64,000 nucleotides of DNA from an uncultured Bacteroides sp. (GCA_947038155.1 CAMQVH010000006.1:1-64000); one strand, 5' to 3'; shown: positions 46,534 through 55,314, counted from the first letter of the stretch. Translations and numbers: made by a program. The notes: a model not told the origin generated them from the letters alone.

Positions 46534-48390
46534 TTACTCCTCTGTCTTTATTGACTCATCAATCACCTTGATCTTCTGTAATACCAGTTCCAAATCCGCT
46601 TTCAATTTATCTACTTTGCGGTTTAGTTCGGTCAGCAAGCTGCTACCCTTTTTGGAAGTAGAAGTAAGGAAGCCCAGATTGTTTTCGTAAGTCTGGAGTT
46701 CGTTCTTCATATTCTCATAAGCACGCATCAGTTTCTCGCGTTCTCTGTACAGGGATTGAGAACCGTTGTTGTCTTGTATGTTGCTGATATTCGAGCGGAA
46801 GTTACTCAATTTCTTGTTAGAAGCACTGATGTTGAAACGGTCAAACAATTGGTCGATGATACCATGATATTGTTTGTATAATCTGTCTTTCTCTTTGAAT
46901 GGTACATGGCCGATGGCATTCCACTCTTTCATCAAATCGCGTACGAGTGTGCTGGCTTCTTCGGTATCCATGTTTTCGTCAATGGCAGACAGTTTTTCAA
47001 TCAGCGCTTTCTTTTTATCCATATTCTCTATTTCGACAGAGCGTTGGGAAGAAGTAGCGTTGTTCTTTTGTTCAAAGAAATAATCACAGGCTGAGATAAA
47101 ACGTTTCCAAACAGCATCCGAATGTTTCTTGGATACCGGACCGATTGTTTTCCATTCTTTTTGGAGTTTGGTCAACGTGTCAGCGGTTGTTTTCCAGTCC
47201 GTGCTGTCTTTCAAAGCTTCCGCTTTTTCGCAGAGCGCTTTTTTCTTTTCCAGATTCTCGTTCATTCCTTCTTTCAGGCTCTTGAAGAATTCTCCCTTTT
47301 TCTTGAAGAAATCGTCGCAGGCATGGCGGAAGCGTTCGAAAATCTTCACGTTCATTTTCTGGGGAGCAAAACCGATAGTTTTCCATTTGTTCTGCAGGGC
47401 AATAACTTCTTGGGTCTTGTTTTCCCAAGCTGAGAATGTTTTCAGTTCATTGTACTCTATCGCTTCTACGATTTCGCAGATAACGGTTTTTTGGTCCAGA
47501 TTATGCTGCTCCGTTTCTTTTAGGGCCTCGAAGTGTTGCTGATGGCGACGGTTGACAGTAGTAGACGCGACTTTGAAGCGGTTCCAAATCTCATCACGCA
47601 ACTCTTTTGTCACCGGACCTGTATCACGAAATTCCTGGTGCAACTTCTGGAGTTGGTGGAAAGCTGAGACCACATCTTCCTCGTCAGCCAGCTTTTCAGC
47701 AGCTTCGCAGAGATGCATCTTTATTTCCAAGTTCTTCTTGAAGTCATATTCGCGGAATTCATTGTTCAGTTTCAGTAAATCGTAGAACTTCTCTACATAT
47801 AATTGGTAGTTCTTCCAAAGTTCATTCACTTTGCCTTGCGGCACCAACTTTGTTTCATTCCATTGTTGTTGCAACTTCTTGAATTCCGTATAGGATTTAT
47901 TGGCGTCATCGCCGGATTCCACCAATTCCTTCAGTTCCTCTATAATGGAAAGTTTAACTTGCAGGTTTTCCTCTTTCTGCCGCTCTTGCTCGGCAATCAG
48001 CTTGCTCCTTTTGTCTTTAATGACTCCCATCAGACGCTTGAACTCTTTTTCTATCGGATCTTCTTGGGCAACAAAGTCTTCAACGGCGCCACCGTTGTCT
48101 GTAAACTGCTTCTTGGCAGCTTCCAGCTCAGTGTTATGTAACTTGTAGAATGATTGTTTCAGGTTGTCAATTTCCTGCTTGTTCGCATTCTCGGCATCCT
48201 GTGCAAGTTCTTTCAACAGGTTTAGTACATCTTTTTTAGTGGCAGGTTTAGAAACTGCTTCAGGTTGAACTTCGGCAGTAACTTTTTCAGTTGGAGTCTC
48301 TGTAATAGGTTCAGAAACATCGACTGTTTTCTTTTCTTCTTCTAATTCCCCTTGGTTCAAGGGTTGATTAGTGTCATGGGCGTCCATCAT
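46534..48390 (-). CDS. DUF349 coiled-coil protein
   Basis: 618 residues, almost entirely helical, with at least four to five copies of the ~70-residue DUF349 repeat. Examples are LQQQWNETKLVPQGKVNELWKNYQ, LQNKWKTIGFAPQKMNVKIFERFRHACDDFF, and LQKEWKTIGPVSKKHSDAVWKRFISACDYFF. No signal peptide. The acidic N-terminal ~70 residues are low complexity. Function is not established; a role in cell division or DNA-associated processes has been suggested for some relatives. Single-gene unit; ATG at 48390 or the adjacent ATG at 48387 may be used. Confidence 0.9.
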   Translation of the reverse strand: MMDAHDTNQPLNQGELEEEKKTVDVSEPITETPTEKVTAEVQPEAVSKPATKKDVLNLLKELAQDAENANKQEIDNLKQSFYKLHNTELEAAKKQFTDNGGAVEDFVAQEDPIEKEFKRLMGVIKDKRSKLIAEQERQKEENLQVKLSIIEELKELVESGDDANKSYTEFKKLQQQWNETKLVPQGKVNELWKNYQLYVEKFYDLLKLNNEFREYDFKKNLEIKMHLCEAAEKLADEEDVVSAFHQLQKLHQEFRDTGPVTKELRDEIWNRFKVASTTVNRRHQQHFEALKETEQHNLDQKTVICEIVEAIEYNELKTFSAWENKTQEVIALQNKWKTIGFAPQKMNVKIFERFRHACDDFFKKKGEFFKSLKEGMNENLEKKKALCEKAEALKDSTDWKTTADTLTKLQKEWKTIGPVSKKHSDAVWKRFISACDYFFEQKNNATSSQRSVEIENMDKKKALIEKLSAIDENMDTEEASTLVRDLMKEWNAIGHVPFKEKDRLYKQYHGIIDQLFDRFNISASNKKLSNFRSNISNIQDNNGSQSLYREREKLMRAYENMKNELQTYENNLGFLTSTSKKGSSLLTELNRKVDKLKADLELVLQKIKVIDESIKTEE

Positions 48391-48475
48391 TGTATATTAG
48401 TTTTGGGTCACAAATTAATGAAATAAAACGATTACTTCATACTATTTTGCTTATTTTTTTTTGTTTACTTCATTT

Positions 48476-49816
48476 TTATGATAATAAAACCGTAATTCCC
48501 ATATACAACATCATGCCGATGATGTCATTTGTAATGGATATAAACGGGCCTGTCGCTATGGCAGGATCGACTTTAAGTTTTTCAAGAGTCATCGGCACCA
48601 GTGTTCCGAAAATGGAAGCGAACATCACCACGGCAAACAAACTGATAGATACTGAATAGGTAACCGTAGCCGTTGCTCCGAACCGGATAAAGTTGTAGGT
48701 ATATACTAATAGCGAAATAATAGTAGCATTGATTAAGGCCACTACCGCTTCCTTCGTGATTTGTTTGAATATATCTTTAGCGTCCAGCGAACTGTTTGCA
48801 AGTCCTTGTACGATGATAGCCGAAGACTGTGTTCCGACATTTCCACCTGTACCACCGATTAGCGGGATATATAATGCCATTTCTGGATGAGTGGCGAACG
48901 TAGAGTCGAAATTGCCTAATATCATGGAATTTCCGATTCCGCCAATCATGCCGATAAGCAGCCATGGAAGGCGAGCCGTTGTTTGTTTGAACACGTTGTC
49001 GTCCGTTTCTACGTCCTGCGAAAGACCGGAAGCCAACTGGTAGTCGCGTTCCGATTGTTCACGGACTTCGTCCATGACGTCATCGACCGTAATCTGTCCG
49101 ACGAGCCGGCCGATACTGTCGACAACGGGGATAGCCACCAGGTCATACTTTTCGATTGCCTGTACCACTTCGTCGATAGGCGTATCCACATGTACCGAAA
49201 TCGGGTCTTTCTGCATCACGTGTTTCACTTTGGATACAGAAGGGGAAGTTATCATTTTCTTGAGCGGGAAAATACCTCGCAGGCGTTCGTCGTCGTCGAT
49301 GACATATACATAATAGATTTCGTCCAGCTCTTCCGCCTGCTGGCGCATCTCTTTCAGACATTCGGGCATACTCCAGTTCTCATTGACAAGTACCATTTCC
49401 GTACCCATCAAACCACCGGCGGTATTTTCGTCGTACTTTAACAAGTCTACAATGTCCCCCGCCTGTTCGATGTCCTCAATATGCGAAAGAACCTCTTCCT
49501 GTTTGTCTTCGTCAAGCTCGCGCATCAGGTCTACGGCGTCGTCCGTATCCATATAGTCGACGAAACGCTTGGCGATAGTCTCCGAAGGAAGCATTTCGAG
49601 AAACTCTTTACGGGCATCCTCATCCATTTCGACAAGTACGTCGGCGGCTACCTCATTATCGAGCAGTCGGTAGACTAACTTGGCTTCTTCCGGGTTCAGG
49701 TCATTGCATAATTCTGCGATGTCGGCCGGATGAAGGTCGATGAGAAGTTCTTTTACCTTATCGGCATCCTTCTGTTCGATAAGATGCTTTACGCTGTCAA
49801 TGTATTCCTCGTTCAT
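48476..49816 (-). CDS. mgtE: MgtE-type magnesium transporter
   Basis: 446 residues: N-terminal helical MgtE_N domain (ELLIDLHPADIAELCNDLNPEEAKLVYRLL), two CBS domains (about 130-255), and five C-terminal transmembrane helices with the family motifs RLPWLLIGMIGGIGNSMILG and PLIGGTGGNVGTQSSAIIVQGLA. Mg2+-gated inner-membrane channel. ksgA lies 48 bp upstream on the same strand and may share its transcript. Confidence 0.96.
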   Translation of the reverse strand: MNEEYIDSVKHLIEQKDADKVKELLIDLHPADIAELCNDLNPEEAKLVYRLLDNEVAADVLVEMDEDARKEFLEMLPSETIAKRFVDYMDTDDAVDLMRELDEDKQEEVLSHIEDIEQAGDIVDLLKYDENTAGGLMGTEMVLVNENWSMPECLKEMRQQAEELDEIYYVYVIDDDERLRGIFPLKKMITSPSVSKVKHVMQKDPISVHVDTPIDEVVQAIEKYDLVAIPVVDSIGRLVGQITVDDVMDEVREQSERDYQLASGLSQDVETDDNVFKQTTARLPWLLIGMIGGIGNSMILGNFDSTFATHPEMALYIPLIGGTGGNVGTQSSAIIVQGLANSSLDAKDIFKQITKEAVVALINATIISLLVYTYNFIRFGATATVTYSVSISLFAVVMFASIFGTLVPMTLEKLKVDPAIATGPFISITNDIIGMMLYMGITVLLS

Positions 49817-49863
49817 TGTTGTCTGTTACAAATTACGAATTACAAATTACAAAATCCGGTTCT

Positions 49864-50685
49864 CTATTCATTTAGGCTTGTCAACAATTCGTTGCTGCCG
49901 ACCGTCTTCAATGCTTGTTCCACTTTGTTGGTCAGGTCGATAAATTCCTTTACGGATAGTTGTTCCGGGCGTTTATTAAATAATATGTCCTCTGTCAGCG
50001 GGCAATCCTTGCCTAAAATCGGTTTGATAGAGTTGCGCAATGTCTTGCGGCGTTGGTTGAAGGTCGTTTTCACTACTTGCTTGAATAGTTTTTCGTCGCA
50101 TCCCAGCTCCTTGGTTTCGTTGCGTGTCATGCGGATAACAGCGCTTTTCACTTTGGGAGGCGGATTGAACACATGTTCGCTGACAGTGAACAAGTATTCC
50201 ACTTTATACCATGCCTGTATCAATACGCTGAGGATGCCGTATGTCTTGCTGCCCGGTCCGGCTGCAATACGTTCGGCTACCTCTTTTTGAATCATTCCCG
50301 TGCAGCAGGGGATGATATCTTTATTGTCCAGCATCTTGAAAAAGATTTGGCTGGAAATATTATACGGGTAATTACCGGTCAGAACGAAAGGTTTGCCATC
50401 GAACAACCGGTTGAGATTCATCTTCAAAAAATCATCTTCAATGATATGGTCTTCCAGTGACGGATAGGCTTCGCGGAGATAGGCAACCGATTCATAGTCA
50501 ACTTCTACGACTTTTACCAACCGGTCTTTTTTTACCAAAAACTGAGTCAATACTCCCATGCCAGGGCCTACTTCGAGAATAGGCAATTCAGGGAAAGTGT
50601 CGACTGTATCGGCGATATCCTGCGCAACTTTCAAATCTTTCAGAAAGTGCTGTCCGAGAAACTTTTTAGGCTTTACTAATTTCAT
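49864..50685 (-). CDS. ksgA: 16S rRNA dimethyladenosine transferase
   Basis: 273 residues. PKKFLGQHFLKDLKVAQDIADT, SAM-binding LEVGPGMGVLTQFLV, catalytic NYPYNISSQIFFKML and PPPKVKSAVIRM are diagnostic. It methylates the two adjacent adenines near the 3' end of 16S rRNA. A divergent promoter region separates it from the gene at 50799. Confidence 0.97.
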   Translation of the reverse strand: MKLVKPKKFLGQHFLKDLKVAQDIADTVDTFPELPILEVGPGMGVLTQFLVKKDRLVKVVEVDYESVAYLREAYPSLEDHIIEDDFLKMNLNRLFDGKPFVLTGNYPYNISSQIFFKMLDNKDIIPCCTGMIQKEVAERIAAGPGSKTYGILSVLIQAWYKVEYLFTVSEHVFNPPPKVKSAVIRMTRNETKELGCDEKLFKQVVKTTFNQRRKTLRNSIKPILGKDCPLTEDILFNKRPEQLSVKEFIDLTNKVEQALKTVGSNELLTSLNE

Positions 50686-50701
50686 TTACCAACTAAATAA
50701 T

Positions 50702-50724
50702 TACTTTTGCAGCCGACAAAGGTA
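50702..50724. promoter_or_regulatory. divergent -7 elements for ksgA and the gene at 50799
   Basis: Plus strand TACTTTTG (50702-50709) and minus strand TACCTTTG (50724-50717) both match TAnnTTTG and lie 7 bp apart in opposite directions. The -33 elements are poor for both. Confidence 0.4.
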
Positions 50725-50798
50725 ATTCTTTTAAATGAAGAACCTGCCACTATTTAGAAAATAAATGATGTGTCGGCGAAGCTAATAAAGAGTAAAGG

Positions 50799-51785
50799 AT
50801 GAAGAAACTGTTAAAAAAGACGCTGCAACTTATATTACCGGTTGTTTTGGGCGGCTTTATTTTGTTTTGGGTATATCGCGACTTTGATATTACAAAGGTG
50901 GGCGATGTATTGATGCACGGCACAAGCTGGTGGTGGATGCTTTTCTCGTTATTGTTCGGAGTCTTTGCCCAAGTGTTTCGTGGCTGGCGGTGGCGGCAGA
51001 CGTTGGAGCCGCTGGATGCTTTTCCGAAGAGAAGCGATTGTGTGAATGCCATTTTTGTCTCTTATGCTGCCAGCCTGGTCATTCCCAGAATAGGCGAGGT
51101 GAGCCGTTGCGGTATATTAGCCAAATATGATAATGTATCATTTGCCAAATCACTGGGTACGGTCGTGACCGAACGGCTGGTCGATACACTGACAATCCTC
51201 CTGATAACAGGGATTACCGTGTTACTTCAAATGTCGGTGTTTGTTGCTTTCCTTCAACATACAGGGATTAAGATACCTTCCGTGCTGCATCTGCTGACAT
51301 CTGTCTGGTTCTATATTGCCCTGTTTTGTTTCATCGGAGTAGTGATACTTCTTTATTATTTAAGGAAGACGTTGTTCTTTTATGAAAGAGTGAAAGGATT
51401 TGTCCTCAATATTTGGGAAGGAATCATGTCATTGAAAAGCGTGCGCAATATCCCCCTCTTCATATTCTATACATTAGCCATTTGGGCGTGTTACTTTTTT
51501 CATTTCTATTTTACGTTTTATTGCTTTGCTTTTACTGCCCATTTGGGTATGATAGCAGCTTTAATCATGTTTGTAGGCGGTACGTTTGCTGTGATTGTGC
51601 CTACCCCTAATGGGGCGGGGCCGTGGCATTTCGCTGTCATTTCTATGATGATGCTTTATGGAGTAAACGTGACGGATGCCGGAATATTTGCCCTGATTGT
51701 ACACGGTATTCAAACCTTTTTGGTTGTTTTATTGGGTGTCTATGGTTTGGCAGCTCTGCCGTTTGCTAATAGGCATCGGAAATGA
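50799..51785 (+). CDS. lysylphosphatidylglycerol synthase transmembrane region/UPF0104 family membrane protein
   Basis: 328 residues with about seven to eight transmembrane helices and no cytosolic synthetase domain. Family features include the RGWRWRQTLEPL loop, RIGEVSRCGILAKYDN and the conserved C-terminal PTPNGAGPWHFAVI. These proteins are flippase-like or lipid-modifying membrane proteins; the substrate here is unknown. Confidence 0.85.
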   Translation: MKKLLKKTLQLILPVVLGGFILFWVYRDFDITKVGDVLMHGTSWWWMLFSLLFGVFAQVFRGWRWRQTLEPLDAFPKRSDCVNAIFVSYAASLVIPRIGEVSRCGILAKYDNVSFAKSLGTVVTERLVDTLTILLITGITVLLQMSVFVAFLQHTGIKIPSVLHLLTSVWFYIALFCFIGVVILLYYLRKTLFFYERVKGFVLNIWEGIMSLKSVRNIPLFIFYTLAIWACYFFHFYFTFYCFAFTAHLGMIAALIMFVGGTFAVIVPTPNGAGPWHFAVISMMMLYGVNVTDAGIFALIVHGIQTFLVVLLGVYGLAALPFANRHRK

Positions 51786-51932
51786 TGTTTTTCCAAAAGA
51801 AAATCCTTGGGTGATATGCGAATGTTGGCTTTGGAATGAATGTTTTTGCTAACGTTCTTTGCTATCTGAAAACTTTTCCATAACTTGCCACTGTTTAATT
51901 ATTAGATTTAAAACAGTTTTAAAATATTTGTT

Positions 51933-53390
51933 ATGAGTACAATTCTTTCTTTGGCTCCACAGAACGTGTGGAAGCATTTTTATTCGTTGACTCAGATTCC
52001 TCGTCCGTCAGGGCATATGGAAAAAGTGACTGACTTCCTAATTAATTTTGGAAAGGGCTTAGGCTTGGAGTCTTTTGTCGATGAAGCGGGTAATGTTATT
52101 ATCCGCAAACCCGCGACTCCGGGCATGGAAAACCGGAAGGGCGTTATTCTTCAGGCACATATGGATATGGTTCCTCAGAAAAACAACGATACAGTGCACG
52201 ATTTTGAAAAAGACCCGATTGAAACATATATAGATGGCGACTGGGTAAAAGCGAAAGGCACTACCCTGGGTGCTGACAACGGTCTTGGTGTAGCTGCCAT
52301 CATGGCTGTGCTCGAATCCAAAGACTTGAAACACGGTTCTTTGGAAGCCCTCATCACCAAAGACGAGGAAACCGGAATGTACGGTGCATTCGGATTGAAA
52401 CCGGGTACGGTGAATGGGGAAATCCTTCTGAACCTCGACTCGGAAGACGAAGGCGAACTGTACATCGGTTGTGCCGGCGGTATGGACGTCACTGCTACAT
52501 TGGAATATAAGGAAGTGGCTCCGGAAGAAGGAGATATCGCAGTTAAAGTTACATTGAAAGGCTTGCGTGGCGGACACTCCGGTTTGGAAATCAACGAAGG
52601 ACGCGCCAATGCCAATAAATTGCTGGTTCGCTTTATCCGTGAAGCTGTTGCAAGTTACGAAGCTCGTTTGGCAGGTTGGGAAGGTGGCAATATGCGGAAT
52701 GCCATTCCGCGTGAAGCGCATGCAGTCGTAACCATCCCTGCCGAGAATGAAGAAGAGTTGCTGGGTTTGGTGAAGTATTGCGAAGACTTGTTCAATGAAG
52801 AGTATTCGGCTATCGAAACTCCGATTAGTTTCACGGCAGAACGTGTGGAACTTCCGGCAGGTCAAGTGCCCGAAGAAATTCAGGATAACTTGATTGATGC
52901 GATTTTTGCTTGTCAGAATGGTGTGACACGTATGATTCCGACTGTGCCCGATACGGTGGAAACTTCTTCCAATCTTGCCATTATCACGATTGGCGAAGGT
53001 AAGGCGGCTATTAAGATTTTAGCTCGTAGCTCCAGTGATAGCATGAAGGAATATCTCACTACCAGTCTTGAATCTTGTTTCTCTATGGCAGGAATGAAGG
53101 TAGAGATGACAGGCGGCTATTCCGGTTGGCAGCCCGATGTGAATTCACCGATTCTGCACGCGATGAAATCATCTTATAAGCAGCAGTTTGGAGTAGAACC
53201 CGCGGTGAAAGTGATTCATGCAGGTCTGGAATGTGGTATCATCGGTGCTATTATTCCGGGATTGGATATGATTTCCTTCGGCCCGACATTGCGTTCTCCG
53301 CACTCGCCGGACGAAAGAGCATTGATTCCTACCGTACAGAAGTTCTATGACTTCCTTGTGGCAACTTTGGAACAGACTCCAATGAAGTAA
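51933..53390 (+). CDS. pepD: aminoacyl-histidine (cytosolic non-specific) dipeptidase
   Basis: 485 residues, M20 metallopeptidase family. Metal-site motifs: LQAHMDMVPQ, GTTLGADNGLGVAAIMAV, TKDEETGMYGA and the C-terminal HAGLECG. It hydrolyses dipeptides such as Xaa-His in the cytoplasm. Preceded by a 147-bp gap with no gene, and followed by a short 22-bp-periodic pair and a terminator. Confidence 0.96.
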   Translation: MSTILSLAPQNVWKHFYSLTQIPRPSGHMEKVTDFLINFGKGLGLESFVDEAGNVIIRKPATPGMENRKGVILQAHMDMVPQKNNDTVHDFEKDPIETYIDGDWVKAKGTTLGADNGLGVAAIMAVLESKDLKHGSLEALITKDEETGMYGAFGLKPGTVNGEILLNLDSEDEGELYIGCAGGMDVTATLEYKEVAPEEGDIAVKVTLKGLRGGHSGLEINEGRANANKLLVRFIREAVASYEARLAGWEGGNMRNAIPREAHAVVTIPAENEEELLGLVKYCEDLFNEEYSAIETPISFTAERVELPAGQVPEEIQDNLIDAIFACQNGVTRMIPTVPDTVETSSNLAIITIGEGKAAIKILARSSSDSMKEYLTTSLESCFSMAGMKVEMTGGYSGWQPDVNSPILHAMKSSYKQQFGVEPAVKVIHAGLECGIIGAIIPGLDMISFGPTLRSPHSPDERALIPTVQKFYDFLVATLEQTPMK

Positions 53391-53407
53391 AAAAACGTAT
53401 GATATAA

Positions 53408-53451
53408 CGTATTCTTTCCTGTTATATAGCTTATTCCTTTCTATTATATAA
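53408..53451. repeat. 22-bp direct pair D, a short example of the periodic repeats
   Basis: Segments 53408-53429 and 53430-53451 match at about 17 of 22 positions (shared words TATTC, TTATATA). TATAAC at 53403-53408 and GTTATA at 53421-53426 form a dyad. It lies directly between the pepD stop and its terminator. Confidence 0.5.
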
Positions 53452-53465
53452 TAGGTATCGTATGG

Positions 53466-53504
53466 AAAAAGGCACGGATGATATTTCTTCCGTGCCTTTT
53501 TGTC
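53466..53504 (+). terminator. intrinsic terminator after pepD
   Basis: AAAAAGGCACGGA and TCCGTGCCTTTTT are perfect inverted arms around a short loop. Confidence 0.88.
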
Positions 53505-53651
53505 TTATTTGCTGCCACTTTGTTATCGGTTTACTGCCATTTATATTACGAAATAGTTTCTTAAGAATTAAATTAATTGATGCAAATCAATTAATATGCT
53601 GTAAAACATAAAATTCTGCATTTTTTAGGTACAACCTATAAACAAAGGCCT

Positions 53652-53659
53652 TATTTTTG
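53652..53659 (+). promoter_or_regulatory. -7 promoter element for the micropeptide pair
   Basis: TATTTTTG matches TAnnTTTG, 33 bp before the first micropeptide ATG. A T-rich run at 53620-53626 is at roughly the -33 distance but is not a clean TTTG. Confidence 0.5.
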
Positions 53660-53692
53660 TGTTATAAAACATGTAAATGAAAGGATAACAAA

Positions 53693-53791
53693 ATGAAAAG
53701 GTTAAAAAGATTGTTTAGAAAGTTCGGCGAAGCCGACGTACATGTTTGGGGATATTCAACAATTAATACTCTCCCGAACGAAGAAAAGTAG
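53693..53791 (+). CDS. 32-residue basic micropeptide with WGY motif
   Basis: Reads MKRLKRLFRKFGEADVHVWG followed by a polar 12-residue tail. The first 11 residues are a strongly basic amphipathic helix. The core (R/K)K-x-x-x-E ... W-G-Y recurs in the second peptide 42 bp downstream, so the two look like diverged copies, which is the main evidence that both are real. A -7 element precedes and an intrinsic terminator follows the pair. No signal peptide or double-glycine leader is seen. Could be a regulatory peptide, membrane-active peptide or peptide signal; I recognise no family. Confidence 0.55.
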   Translation: MKRLKRLFRKFGEADVHVWGYSTINTLPNEEK

Positions 53792-53833
53792 TTTTAGTTT
53801 TCAGGAATTAGTAATTTAAAAGGTTTAAAGATT

Positions 53834-53926
53834 ATGGCAAAGAAAATGAGTTCTTTAGTAAGAAAAATCCTCAGTGAAGTAGGTCGTAACGAAATGCTTG
53901 CATGGGGGTACAGAATTGAGAAATGA
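53834..53926 (+). CDS. 30-residue micropeptide, paralogue of the upstream one
   Basis: Reads MAKKMSSLVRKILSEVGRNE then six more residues ending just after MLAWGY and RIEK. Like its neighbour it has a basic amphipathic N-terminal helix, an E about eight to ten residues before a W-G-Y triplet, and a short polar C-terminus. ATG at 53834 is preceded by an AAAGATT stretch; Bacteroides does not need a strong Shine-Dalgarno. Terminator 25 bp later. Confidence rests on similarity to the first peptide and the transcription signals around the pair. Confidence 0.55.
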   Translation: MAKKMSSLVRKILSEVGRNEMLAWGYRIEK

Positions 53927-53951
53927 GAAAAAGTGCATTAACTAAGTTTAT

Positions 53952-53990
53952 AGTGGGGATACGTTATTGAAAACGATATCCCCACTTTTT
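53952..53990 (+). terminator. terminator of the micropeptide unit
   Basis: GTGGGGATA and TATCCCCAC are near-perfect inverted arms with CG/CG pairing inside, followed by five T's. Confidence 0.85.
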
Positions 53991-54089
53991 GTTGCTTCAT
54001 ACATTCTGATTTCCTTGTCTTGTTTGCCCAAAAGTGATATGTATATGGAGCAAAGTTCCGATTTGTCTATGCAAAATCGCTCCGCGCTA

Positions 54090-54796
54090 CTAGAATAAAA
54101 AAATAAAATCATTTCTCATGTTCTCATAGCGAAATATATTCATTTGATTACCAGATACATAATGAATGAGAATTAAAATATTTACATGCATTTCTCATGG
54201 TTTATAGCTCTAAAATGCCTTTAAAGAAGGTATTTCTCATGCATTGTTTCGCATTTCTCATGATGCATATTATGCTTGTCCTTGTTTCAGGATACTAATA
54301 TGTATAGGTCAATATAGCCGTAGTTTGTATGTTGAGTAGGTGGATGGCGTATCTTTCACAACTGACATTATTGTGTTTTCCTGCCTTCATCCGTATTATT
54401 CCACTCCAGTGGACAGACCTGTGCACTCTAGTAGATAAAACTGTGCACTCTAGTGCACGAGCCTGTTCACTGGAGTGGAACGATAGAGATTCCTTATTGA
54501 AAATCTGTTGATTACAGTAGCATAATCTTTGATTGCCAGTTAGTTGTAATGAAAATGAACGGTAGCTTTACTACAGTTCATTAAGCATTGATGATCAGGC
54601 TATGAGAATACTATTTTTGATGAATGAGAAATGCCGATAATAGTATGAGAAATGCATTGATTTAAGTGTATTTTCTTGATAAAACCATGAGAAATGCATG
54701 TAAATAATTTTATTCTCATTCTATATGATGCTGGTAATCAGATGAATATACTTTCCTATGAGAATATGAGAAATGATTTTGTTTTTTTTATTCTAG
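54090..54796. mobile_element. ~707-bp foldback element with long imperfect inverted arms
   Basis: The sequence from 54090 inward and the complement from 54796 inward align for about 185 bp. Both start CTAGAATAAAAAAA and share blocks such as AAAATCATTTCTCAT, TTCTCATAG, TGATTACCAG and TTTACATGCATTTCTCATGG. The motif ATTTCTCAT is repeated four times in each arm. There is no transposase gene in the ~330-bp core, which instead carries periodic array C. No certain target duplication is visible. It may be a non-autonomous transposable element, an invertible segment, or a structured non-coding locus. Confidence 0.6.
54399..54486. repeat. 22-bp-periodic dyad array C (4 units) inside the foldback element
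   Basis: Units of exactly 22 bp start at 54399, 54421, 54443 and 54465. GTGCACTCTAG is repeated exactly at 54421 and 54443. Each unit holds a CACT-NN-AGTG-type dyad (for example CCACTCCAGTGG and GCACTCTAGTGC). A 60-codon frame crossing it has no support as a gene because the 22-bp step breaks frame. Confidence 0.8.
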
Positions 54797-55056
54797 AGTA
54801 TGGGAAGGCTGTAGACTGAATCAGCTCTGCGGATGTCGGAATCACATTCTTGCTGAATATCTACCAGAAAAGCGGAAATACCGTATGGATATAAGTAACA
54901 AAAAAGTTGATTTTGGCATTCTTACCACAAAGGTTAGCAGTAAGTATTTGGTAATTTTATCTGGGATCCTTGAAATCTTTAGCAAACATTGCTATCTTTG
55001 TATGTGTTATTATTTAAACAAAGTTGTTTGTCAATTAGTAAATATTGATATAGCCT
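54797..55056. other. gap without a supported gene between the foldback element and the DUF3791 gene
   Basis: Short open frames exist (for example one from 54885) but none resembles a known protein. Two overlapping frames at 54800-54885 look faintly protein-like and could be the remnant of a gene interrupted by the element. Confidence 0.3.
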
Positions 55057-55311
55057 ATGGCAAATACCCTTCATATTAATACTAAGATAATGGAATTCGT
55101 TATTTTTGCCATTGAATGTGCAGCCCAAAAAATGAGAATTCCGGCTCCGCTTCTTTATAATCGTCTGGAGAAAGTAAATCTTATCCAACATTATTTGGTG
55201 GAAGGATATGATATGCTTCACACCCAAAGTAAGGAATACATTGCTGACACATTGATAGAGGCATTGGAAAATTGGGAAACTCACTATAATAATAAGGAAA
55301 AAGGAATATAA
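55057..55311 (+). CDS. DUF3791 family protein, probable antitoxin-like partner
   Basis: 84 residues, helical, reading EFVIFAIECAAQKMRIPAPLLYNRLEKV then IQHYLVEGYDMLHTQSKEYIADTLIEALENWE, the DUF3791 pattern. Genes of this family regularly precede DUF3990 genes, as here (stop to start gap 3 bp). A second, diverged DUF3791 copy follows the DUF3990 gene. The assignment as antitoxin-like is inference from the gene arrangement; no DNA-binding motif is obvious. Confidence 0.75.
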   Translation: MANTLHINTKIMEFVIFAIECAAQKMRIPAPLLYNRLEKVNLIQHYLVEGYDMLHTQSKEYIADTLIEALENWETHYNNKEKGI

Positions 55312-55314
55312 AGT

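Noticed and set aside
54329..54511. 60-codon frame across array C
   Set aside because: The 22-bp unit shifts frame at each repeat, and the frame looks like a by-product of the array.
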